Made by a program: the position numbers and the translations under genes
Shown here: piece by piece, positions 56,101-64,000 of the stretch
Position numbering within the stretch: the stretch's first letter is position 1
How the letters are laid out: the number at the start of each line of letters is the position of its first letter
NCBI GenBank assembly: GCA_020740775.1
Contig: JAHEWK010000003.1
Span: 992,001 to 1,056,000, forward strand
Direction of reading: 5' to 3'
From: Ilyonectria destructans
Taxonomy: Eukaryota; Ascomycota; Sordariomycetes; Hypocreales; Nectriaceae
DNA length: 64,000 nt
The notes under the pieces: model-generated
What the model was told of the DNA's origin: nothing
Seen by the model: the letters and a program-made list of their open reading frames with translations, nothing else
Database searches by the model: none

Positions 56101-58402
56101 ATGGCGGAACGGGAGCGCGAGGTGGACGAGGGCAACGAGGCGTTGGACCCGGAGCTCCTCTACTCCAAGGAATACTGCATTGGTTAGTGTGGGATGCTTC
56201 CCCAGGCCGCCCTTCCGTGGTCGATGTAGCATGGAATCGCTAACGAGGGGTCTTTGTTGTCATCAGGCGGTGGTAGCTTTGGCAAAGTCTACAAAGGGTA
56301 CGTACAGCAACCTCAACTTCTCTCTCTCCTCCTCTTGATCCATCCCCCGCTCACCAGTCCCCCCAAAACAGTGTCGACAAACGTACCGGTCATGCCGTCG
56401 CCATCAAAGTTATCGACATCGAGAGCGCCGAAGACGAGGTCGAAGACATCATCCAGGAAATCGCCATCCTGTCCGAGCTACAGTCTCCGTACGTCACAAA
56501 GTACTACGGATCCTACGCCAAGGGTGCCGAGCTATGGATTGTCATGGAGTTCTGCTCCGGCGGGAGCTGTGCCGACCTGATGAAGCCGGGGCTGATTGGC
56601 GAGGACTACATTGCCATCATTATGCGGGAGCTCCTCATGGGCATGGACTACCTGCACTCGGACAAGAAACTGCACCGTGATGTCAAGGGTGAGGAACTAT
56701 GCTGCTTGTCTGTACGCTTCTTGTTGCTGACCATGTGCTGTTTCTAGCGGCCAACGTCTTGCTCAGTTCTAACGGCCAGGTCAAGCTCGCCGACTTTGGC
56801 GTCTCTGGCCAACTCTCGGCTACCATGACCAAGAAGAACACTTTCGTCGGGACACCCTTCTGGATGGCTCCGGAGGTCATTAAGCAATCCGGATACGACC
56901 ACAAGGCTGACATCTGGTCCCTCGGTATCACCGCCCTCGAGCTGGCCAACGGCGAGCCCCCCTACGCCGACATCCACCCCATGAAGGTGCTGTTCCTGAT
57001 CCCCAAGAACCAGCCCCCTCGTCTGGAGGGTAACTTCACCAAGGCATTCAAGGAGTTCATCGAGCTTTGTCTGCAGCGGGATCCCAAGGAGCGACCTACC
57101 GCGAAGGACCTCTTGCGGCACCCGTTTATCAGACGGGCCAAGCGAACGACGTATCTGACGGAACTCATCGAGCGGCATACGCGGTGGTCGGCCACCCATA
57201 AGGGGGACGATGAAGAGACGTGGGATACCAACAGCGGCAGAGCGCCGAGGGAACGTGAGAAGGTGGACGAGGACATGTGGGATTTCGGCACCGTCAGACT
57301 GGTTGGCGAGCGCGGTAATGCCAGCAGGCCTGGACTCAACGCCATGGACGAGAGCGCGACTAATGCGCGCGCGGCACGGTCCCTGGAGAACGCGGATGAC
57401 TACGGCGAGCGACGGCGCGAAGGAAGCCCGACCAAGGTGCGAGACTTTGCGCCGCCGCAGACGAGCGATACCGTCAAGGCGGCCAACGCTGGGACGGCAC
57501 GACAGGCAAGCCCGCAGCGAAAACCGGTAGGACACCAGCACCCGCAGCCTCCGCCAGGTTTCGGCTCACCCTCGAAGGTGCCTCTGCCCCTGAGCCCGAT
57601 GAAGCAACCAGTCGTGACGAGGGAAATCATCGAGACGCCACGACCGAGGCAAATGGCCCCGTTGATCGGCCAGTCGCCAGACTACGACCGCGAGCTGCAG
57701 AGCCAGTTGCAGCGTGACATGGGGATGCTTAACTTGAATCTCATGGCGTCGCCCGACGGAAGCACAGGCTCGCAGTCGCCGCTAAGGGATTGGCCTATAC
57801 CTCCTGCTCCGCCTGCACATCAGAGTCAATCGCGGCCGTCGAGCTCGAAGCTGGTGCCCATGGCACTGCCCGAGATACCTCCCTACAGAGGGAGCCCGTC
57901 CCCCGGCCAGAGAGTCCCATCGGCGCACCAGATTCCCCCTCAACGAGTCCCCGCGCTGTCGCCTGGACCAATGCCGGCACCATTAGCTCCCCGGGCTCTT
58001 CCTTCCAAGTCCGATTCACCCGTCCCGTCCGAGTTTAGCACGGCCCCGTCCTCTTTCCCCTCACCGGCACCGGCCAACCCCAACGGAGATCTGGATGCTC
58101 TCAACGACGTCATCTTCCCAGCGCTGGAGGAGGCGCTTAAGCGGCGGCAGATCCATCTCCAGCAGACGTTCAAGCCTGGGCAAAACCCGGCGGTGGCGTC
58201 ACCGACACAACAGCGAGCCGAGGCGGCGCACGAAAAGGTCCGAAAACTCGTGTACAAGCTAGCGCATGTTTGCAAGGAGATTGATCATTACGACAAGGCC
58301 GAGCCTGTGGGAATGGGTAGGGAAGTCGGAAGCTTCCTCGAGGGTCTTCTTGAGGAGATACTGGTACGAGTAGAGCCGCTGGACGAGGACGAGGAGGTGT
58401 GA
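56101..58402 (+). CDS. Ste20-like protein kinase of the GCK-III group (MST3/Sid1/Don3-like)
   Basis: Four exons: 56101-56182, 56267-56297, 56372-56688 and 56748-58402, 694 residues. Introns of 84, 74 and 59 bases interrupt the Gly-loop and the HRD region, typical for the family. Kinase domain about 20-275: loop 'IGGGSFGKVYKG' (27-38), Lys50 in 'AVAIKVIDI', Asp141 in 'LHRDVKAANVLL', Asp159 in 'LADFGVSGQ', and activation segment 'NTFVGTPFWMAPEV' with Thr179. The long Pro/Ser-rich linker is followed by a C-terminal helical block ('EKVRKLVYKLAHVCKEIDHY', 'GSFLEGLLEEILVRV') that fungal Sid1/SepL-type kinases share and use to bind their Cdc14/Mob-like partner. Expected role: septation initiation and cytokinesis signalling. 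Choice between the Sid1 and the Mst1/Don3 branch is not certain. Confidence 0.92.
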
Positions 58403-59679
58403 AGTTTTGTCTACGAGTCTGGAGCGAGCATGATGCGATTCAGCGGGTTGTTGGCATTGGCGATGAGGATGTGCTTTGGGAGTTTTGGGTTGGCATGGTT
58501 CTCTGTGATATACGATGATTATGAGCGTTGGCCTTGGCCGGTTCATGGACGGACCGGATAGAACAGGACAGGACATGAGAGGACAGGACAGGGATGGTCG
58601 TACGGATGGACCGGGAACATTGAAAAGAAAAAAAGGCTGGCTGGTTGGCATGAAATGGGTTGTCGTGTCTTGATTTTGTGTGATTGCAGTGGAGGGAGGT
58701 AAACCAAACCGGGACGCATGTGCTATACCCGCGTATGAACTGGAATAGACATAGGTTTTGTTTCCTATAACAGTGTGAAAGTGAATGTGAGTGTAATACT
58801 TGTTGATGCTTATGGGCTCGAAACGTGGTGGAGTGATTTTGCGAAAGGAAGCCGGGATCATCTCCATCTGCAGACCGAGCCAACCCTGCGGGCATGAGAC
58901 GAGTAATTTTTTGAGTGTTTTGCTGGGGTCGGGTCATGATGGCATTTTCAGCAATTGGATGTTGTTTAGCATCTGCTGCGTGTTGTCGGTGGGTGTTTAT
59001 GTATGGTTAGCGGTACCTGGTTCTGGGTATAAAGCCTGCGAGACGAAAACCGTCATTTTCGAGTTGGTGCATTTCATTGAAGCCGTTGTTGACATTTGTT
59101 GCTGGGTTGACATGACGTCGTAGCGAACCTAGACGCTTGACGCATGCAACACAACGGTCTTTGATCCCGCTAGCATCAGGAATATTCCCAGGTCTAAGCC
59201 TAAACGGGGCAGCGCCGTGAGTGCGGTGTCACCGAGACTGCCGCTACAAGGGGACTAGCGTCCACCGCGCCGGCTCTCCGAGTGGCTGATTTCACGCGCT
59301 GGGCGGGCAGCTGTTCACAGGTGGGTGGGTGGCGGGGTGGTAGTGGCGTCCTGCTCGCACCAAAGAAAACTCTCCTCGGATCAAGCGCGGAAAAACGAGC
59401 GGCGGCCGAAGCAACAGGTTTACAGAGGGTCCGATGGGCCATTGCGCCCGTGGGAACCTTGGGGCAACGGGGGAGACGGGGAACGGAAGGGTTAAAGCAA
59501 ATCGCGCACCTGCGTCGTCTCTCTTTGCCTTCTCTTTCTTTCCGACTGCAATCTTGAATCTCTATTTTCCTTTTTTTTTTCTTCCCGATCTTCGTCCTCT
59601 CTAGTCTTCTCGGTGTTGCCTCTACCGCATACTACACCACCCATCTCCACTCCTCCTCCCCTCCATCCAGCCCTTCACC
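58403..59679. other. Intergenic region upstream of idh1
   Basis: 1.28 kb between plus-strand genes. CT-rich sequence from about 59510 to the ATG looks like the idh1 transcription start region. No other feature. Confidence 0.5.
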
Positions 59680-61157
59680 ATGTTGTCGCGAGGCTCTGCT
59701 CGATCGGCCCAGGTAAGCTAGCTGGAGTGTTTTCTTATTTTTGCCCCGTCGTCTCTCAGCCTTGCTTGCCCGAGGGGGGAAGCCGGGGGAATTGGACGAG
59801 GAATTGGCCGGGCAGCGCAGGCGTACGCTGTTTCTGGTGGCACACGATCATGACGACGAATTGACGACGGCTCGCGATCCTAACGCCACCCACGACACGC
59901 GATCACGATGACACGCTCGGATGGAAGCAGGAGGGGCACGCAATGGCATCATGAGACCTCACAGCACCAATCCCTTCGGCCACTGGCTAACATGTCCTCT
60001 TTCTAGCTGCTGCGCGGCGTGGCCCAGCAACAACCCCAGCTCGCCCGATCCTTCGCCACGGTCCAGTCCGACATCTTCAAGCCCTCCAAGTTCGGCGGCA
60101 AGTACACCGTCTCCCTCATCCCCGGTGACGGTATCGGTACCGAGGTCGCCGAGTCGGTCAAGACCGTCTTCAAGGCCGACAACGTCCCCGTCGACTGGGA
60201 GCAGATCGAGGTTTCCGGCCTCGAGGGCGGCCGCACCGAGGAGGCCTTTCGCCAGTCCGTCTCGTCGCTCAAGCGCAACAAGCTCGGCCTCAAGGGCATC
60301 CTGCACACCCCCATCAGCCGCTCCGGCCACCAGAGCTTCAACGTCGCCCTGCGACAGGAGCTCGACATCTACGCCAGCATCTCGCTGATCAAGAACATCC
60401 CCGGCTACGAGACCCGCCACAAGGACGTCGACCTGTGCATCATCCGTGAGAACACCGAGGGCGAGTACTCGGGCCTCGAGCACCAATCCGTCCCCGGCGT
60501 CGTCGAGTCGCTCAAGATCATCACCCGCGCCAAGTCGGAGCGCATCGCCAAGTTCGCCTTCTCCTTCGCCCTGGCCAACAACCGCTCCAAGGTCACCTGC
60601 ATCCACAAGGCCAACATCATGAAGCTGGCCGACGGTCTCTTCCGCAGCACCTTCCACCAGGTCGCCAAGGACTACCCCACCCTCGAGGTCAACGACATGA
60701 TTGTCGACAACGCCTCCATGCAGGCCGTGTCCCGCCCCCAGCAGTTCGACGTCATGGTCATGCCCAACCTGTACGGTGGCATCCTGTCCAACATTGGTGC
60801 TGCCCTTGTCGGTGGCCCCGGTATCGTCCCCGGCTGCAACATGGGCCGCGAGGTCGCTGTCTTCGAGCCCGGCTGCCGTCACGTCGGTCTCGACATTAAG
60901 GGCAAGGACCAGGCCAACCCCACTGCCATGCTCCTGTCCGGCAGCATGCTGCTGCGCCACCTCGGCCTCGACGAGCATGCTAACCGCATCTCCAAGGCCA
61001 CCTACGCCGTCATTGCCGATGGGTAAGTGACACTCGCAGATTCAAATGTCCCAATGCTAACTCTCCTCACAGCAAGGTCCGCACCCCCGACATGGGCGGC
61101 TCGTCGACCACCCACGAGTTCACCCGTGCCATCCTCGACAAGATGGAGACGTTGTAA
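59680..61157 (+). CDS. idh1: Mitochondrial NAD-dependent isocitrate dehydrogenase subunit 1
   Basis: Three exons: 59680-59712, 60007-61022 and 61073-61157, 377 residues. The first intron is long for this window (294 bases, GTAAGC...TTCTAG) and splits the targeting peptide; the last is 50 bases (GTAAGT...CACAG). The Arg/Ser/Gln-rich N-terminus (MLSRGSARSAQLLRG...SFATVQ) is a mitochondrial presequence. The mature part has 'KYTVSLIPGDGIG', 'IIRENTEGEYSGLEHQSVPG', 'CIHKANIMKLADGLF', 'IVDNASMQAV', 'GIVPGCNMGREVAVFEPGCRH' and 'DIKGKDQANPTAM'. These match yeast Idh1, the AMP-binding regulatory subunit of the TCA-cycle octamer that converts isocitrate to 2-oxoglutarate. Strong third-position GC, as expected for high expression. 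Confidence 0.96.
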
Positions 61158-62085
61158 ATTTAGCAATTGATATCCACACTACCATGCACATTTCCTTTTG
61201 CGCGAGCGCACCTGCAGGACCGAGCAATCACCACCGATCGACATAGACCTAGAATGACCGGGGGGCTTCAGGAGGGGTTCTGGCGGATACGGCGTCACAG
61301 AGGGGACCAGGAAGGGGGCGAACCTTGGAGAGGAGAGGGACAAGCAGAGGATGAGTAGACGAAGGAGATTGTACGTGTAACATGACCTTGTTAAGCCGTC
61401 TTGAATGCATATATCTGGTACCTACTTGCACTGTGTCAAGTCGTTTGTGAGTGATAGCGTCCGTTTCGAGGGGGGAAGTCATGAGGCTAGGCATTGTCCG
61501 ACGCACCAGTTCAATCGCCAAGATAAGACTGCTCAAAGTCAGGCCTCTTGACTACAGAACACGTCTAAAATGCGGCCTTACTTCACATCTCGTACATTGT
61601 GATATTAAACCTCTCATGTCATGGCCGGTTGACATCCTCGGTTGGCGCCGAGCCGAAACCCCCAGCTGGGACCGACGAATGAGCGCTCGCCGCACGACGG
61701 CGCGTTTGCGCGGGAATTAATTGCGAGCCTTCTGCAAGCGGCTCACGCGCAGCCGCTGTCATGGCTGCAGGGATTTTGTGGTTCCTTGCATCCTGGATTG
61801 TCGGTCCAGACTGGATTATATAAGTCATGATGGTCGGGCGAGAGAGGCGGAGGGTCGGTCGCCGACGCCGATCCGAGTGGGACGACGGCTCGGATTAAGT
61901 TGTTATTGGAAAACTGGACCAATCTGATTTCCTGAATGAAACTCGGTTCTTGGATGGACTCCTTTTAAGTGCTTCATAGACATTGCAGAATCAGGCTAGG
62001 TCTCGTCTTGGGACGCGGACTTGGTCATCTCCTGACTTGATAAAGACGTTTTCTGACTTTTGTCCGCGTCTATATAAACCTACCA
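61158..62085. other. Convergent intergenic region
   Basis: 928 bases between two 3' ends. It contains one CTCGGTTC (61943 region), the reverse complement of the octamer seen in the carbohydrate cluster, probably by chance. No gene seen. Confidence 0.45.
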
Positions 62086-63660
62086 CTAGTCCTTCTTCAT
62101 GCCCACCTTGCCAGCCTTGCGCATCCCGACCGCACTAATAGCCACACTAACAACTGCCAATCCAAAGCAGGTCCAGAATGCGCTGCGATAACCTTCGAGA
62201 GTCGCAGATGCCTCGCTCACTCCCTCGTCTCCCATCTTGGAGTGCGTGACGGACGACGCAATCATTGCCGTGATTGCGGGCCCGACGCTGTTCCCCAGCT
62301 GCGTGACGGTGTTGAAGATTCCTCCCGCGAGGGCCTGGTCTTTGCTGGGGAAGCTCGACGTGATGACCAGGTTGCTCACGTTGAACAGCAGGTCGATGCT
62401 TACCACGCTGAGGCACATGGCCGGGAACCCGGCCGCCCAGTACGTCCATTCCGGGCCCTGGATGGCGAAGAGCAGCGGCGAGAGGGCGCTCAGGAAGCCG
62501 CCGATCAGCACCAGGTTGCCGGCCGAGACCTTGTCCATCACCAGCCCTGCCACCAGGTTCGTGAGGACGCCGCAGGTGACCATCGGGAGGAACCTGAGCG
62601 CGGCGTCGAGTGCGTTGAGGCCCTGGGTGATTTGGAAAAACAGCGTGCTCCAGTAGCCAAAGGCGTTAAACCACGACCACACGAGGAACACGGTGATGCA
62701 CACCGTGGTGAACTCGCGCTTCTTCCACACGCTGTTGGAGATGATGGCTGGCCGGCCGAGGCGCTCCTGGCGGCCTACCCAGAAAATGAAGAATGGGACT
62801 AGCAAGACTGCGATTGCTGTCAGGATTATGTTGTATGGCTTCGACATGGTGCTCCCGCTGTACGTGATTTGCGCGAAGATGTACGACAAGATGGCGAGGC
62901 AGACGTTGGCCGCCACGACGCCGACCCAGTCGAAGCCGTGGATGAAGTGGTGCTTCATATTCTCCACGGGAGTAGTCTTGGGCAGGGTGAACCACGCGAG
63001 GACAGTTATGACAGCGTTAACCCCAGCAGCCATGTAATACGCCGTCCGCCATCCAGACAACTGAACAAAGACGCCGCCGAGAACCAGACCAGTCGCAAAC
63101 CCCAACGGACTGCCTCCACCAAACACGGCAAAGGCGACGTTCCGCAGCTTCCCGCTCGGGAACGTCGACGTGATGACGCTCACGGCCGTCGGCATGCAGA
63201 ACGACATGGCGACGCCCTGCAGCGCGCGGAAGGCGATGAGCTGCGCGCCCGTCTGCGCCACGGACACGGCCAGCGTGCACGCCGTGTACAAGACTGAGCC
63301 AAGCAAAAAGACAGGCCGGTTTCCCACGACGTCGGCGATGGCGCCCATGAGCAGAAGCGTGCATGAGAGGCCGAGCGCGTAGACGGACGCCGGCCAGAGC
63401 AGCAGGTTCTCGGGGAGGTGCAGCTCGTCGGCGATGGATGGCAATGCGACGGTGAGAGTGCCCGAGTTGAAGGTGTTGAGGAATGACACGCACGCGAGGG
63501 TCGCCATCAGCGCAGCGGATCGTGTCTTGCTGGGTGGGATGGGCTCTGAGTTTGAGGCCATTGCAGCTTGCTGAGTGCTGCTAACAGCCTCAGCTGGCGC
63601 CTCGAATATCCGCTCATCGCGAACGACAACTGGTTCCAGCTCGTATTGCGTCAATGACAT
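62086..63660 (-). CDS. MFS transporter, DHA2 (14-helix drug:H+ antiporter) type
   Basis: Single exon, 524 residues. The cytosolic N-terminus (about 1-50) is followed by roughly 14 hydrophobic segments. 'FNSGTLTVALPSIADEL' is the TM1 region of DHA2 proteins. 'GAIADVVGNRPVFLLGS' is motif A with the conserved Asp and Gly-Arg/Asn-Arg-Pro turn. 'FRALQGVAMSFCMPTAVSVI' is motif B, and 'GGGSPLGFATGLVLGG' is motif C of antiporters. Late blocks 'FPSKDQALAGGIFNTVTQLG' are also typical. Fungal members export toxic compounds, amino acids or secondary metabolites through the plasma or vacuolar membrane; many resemble aminotriazole-resistance protein Atr1. Substrate unknown. The next gene upstream is outside the window. 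Confidence 0.9.
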   Translation of the reverse strand: MSLTQYELEPVVVRDERIFEAPAEAVSSTQQAAMASNSEPIPPSKTRSAALMATLACVSFLNTFNSGTLTVALPSIADELHLPENLLLWPASVYALGLSCTLLLMGAIADVVGNRPVFLLGSVLYTACTLAVSVAQTGAQLIAFRALQGVAMSFCMPTAVSVITSTFPSGKLRNVAFAVFGGGSPLGFATGLVLGGVFVQLSGWRTAYYMAAGVNAVITVLAWFTLPKTTPVENMKHHFIHGFDWVGVVAANVCLAILSYIFAQITYSGSTMSKPYNIILTAIAVLLVPFFIFWVGRQERLGRPAIISNSVWKKREFTTVCITVFLVWSWFNAFGYWSTLFFQITQGLNALDAALRFLPMVTCGVLTNLVAGLVMDKVSAGNLVLIGGFLSALSPLLFAIQGPEWTYWAAGFPAMCLSVVSIDLLFNVSNLVITSSFPSKDQALAGGIFNTVTQLGNSVGPAITAMIASSVTHSKMGDEGVSEASATLEGYRSAFWTCFGLAVVSVAISAVGMRKAGKVGMKKD

Positions 63661-64000
63661 GGCTCAATTACACTCACTGGTGGGTTGGCTCAATTGTAGA
63701 ATGGCGGGGTATAAGCAACGATAAATAGACGCCAATCCGGCTTAATAATACCATGAAGCCATCTCAATGCGATGCGCATGTGGATTAATAATGTCAACGA
63801 AAGGGCGTCTGAACGAAACAGCTGCCTAGCCGGATGTGCTTTTTTACGACATCAACTACAGGGGGGTCATTGACCGATGGGCGTGTCAGCAGCTCGAAGC
63901 GGAAGGTATCGCAGTTCATGACATGGTGTTCTCTTCTCGGCGCATCAGAGGTGACTCGAATGCTCCCCCTCGAGTCCAACGAACCACTCCTGCGAAAGCT
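63661..64000. other. Promoter region of the DHA2 transporter, window edge
   Basis: 340 bases upstream of the transporter ATG, including the window end. No further gene fragment could be recognised. Confidence 0.45.

Noticed and set aside
56744..57541. 265-codon frame antisense to the GCK-III kinase
   Set aside because: The kinase reading on the plus strand is unambiguous.
59959..60978. 339-codon open frame antisense to the isocitrate dehydrogenase gene
   Set aside because: A mirror of strong third-position GC in idh1; composition is Val/Gly/Leu/Asp-rich with no family similarity.
1..64000. CRISPR arrays, bacterial operons, ribosome binding sites
   Set aside because: The window is eukaryotic; no regularly spaced direct repeats of CRISPR type were seen, and bacterial signals do not apply.
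1..64000. tRNA, rRNA and transposon genes
   Set aside because: I looked for tRNA T-loop text, rRNA text and transposase or reverse-transcriptase motifs and found none that hold up; a tRNAscan/Infernal run would be needed to exclude tRNAs.

Overview
This window is nuclear DNA of a filamentous ascomycete (Pezizomycotina; the protein set looks like a Sordariomycete, but the species cannot be named from sequence alone). The reasons are many genes with short introns (about 40-125 bases, GT...AG, often with a CTAAC-type branch site), monocistronic genes on both strands, and typical fungal families: an Erg6 methyltransferase, a LaeA-like methyltransferase, a DUF7053 protein, a Csx1-type RRM protein, an Ecm29 proteasome factor, a Yvc1 TRP channel, a GCK-III kinase and an NAD-IDH subunit. 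Exon coordinates were worked out by hand from splice consensus and family similarity. No database or alignment was run.

Layout. 0-10.5 kb holds accessory and poorly known genes: a 'geranylgeranyl pyrophosphate synthetase-like' family protein, a GNAT acetyltransferase, a LaeA-like methyltransferase, a short-chain dehydrogenase, a protein with pentapeptide repeats and a DUF7053 protein. At 12.2-13.5 kb is a sterol 24-C-methyltransferase (Erg6 family). From 16.4 to 28.9 kb lies the most interesting part, a carbohydrate gene cluster: MFS transporter, SnoaL-like protein, divergent triosephosphate isomerase, two-domain beta-hydroxyacid dehydrogenase, class II ketose-bisphosphate aldolase, DhaK-DhaL kinase, RpiB isomerase and a cyclase-family hydrolase. 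A TatD nuclease and a three-RRM protein follow. An 8.2-kb stretch (32.7-40.9 kb) has no convincing CDS; part of it looks like a long, spliced 5' leader of the RRM gene. The right third is mostly housekeeping: Ecm29, Yvc1, UBX protein, GCK-III kinase and NAD-isocitrate dehydrogenase subunit 1, then a DHA2-type MFS transporter. Between Yvc1 and the UBX gene is a decayed Trk-type potassium transporter.

How the cluster may work. DhaK-family kinase, TIM-family isomerase and RpiB-family isomerase is the same enzyme set used for erythrulose: kinase, erythrulose-1-phosphate isomerase, then erythrulose-4-phosphate isomerase, yielding erythrose-4-phosphate. It is known from bacterial erythritol/threitol operons and from the EYK1/EYI1/EYI2 genes of Yarrowia. 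This cluster adds a two-domain HIBADH-type dehydrogenase and a class II aldolase. Those are two parts of a four-domain plant protein that also carries a DUF1537 kinase. A shared promoter word, CCGAACCGA or the overlapping GAACCGAG, lies upstream of the transporter, SnoaL, TIM, dehydrogenase/aldolase and kinase/RpiB genes, which argues for one regulon. The actual substrate (tetritol, tetrulose, tetronate or a branched sugar) is inference.
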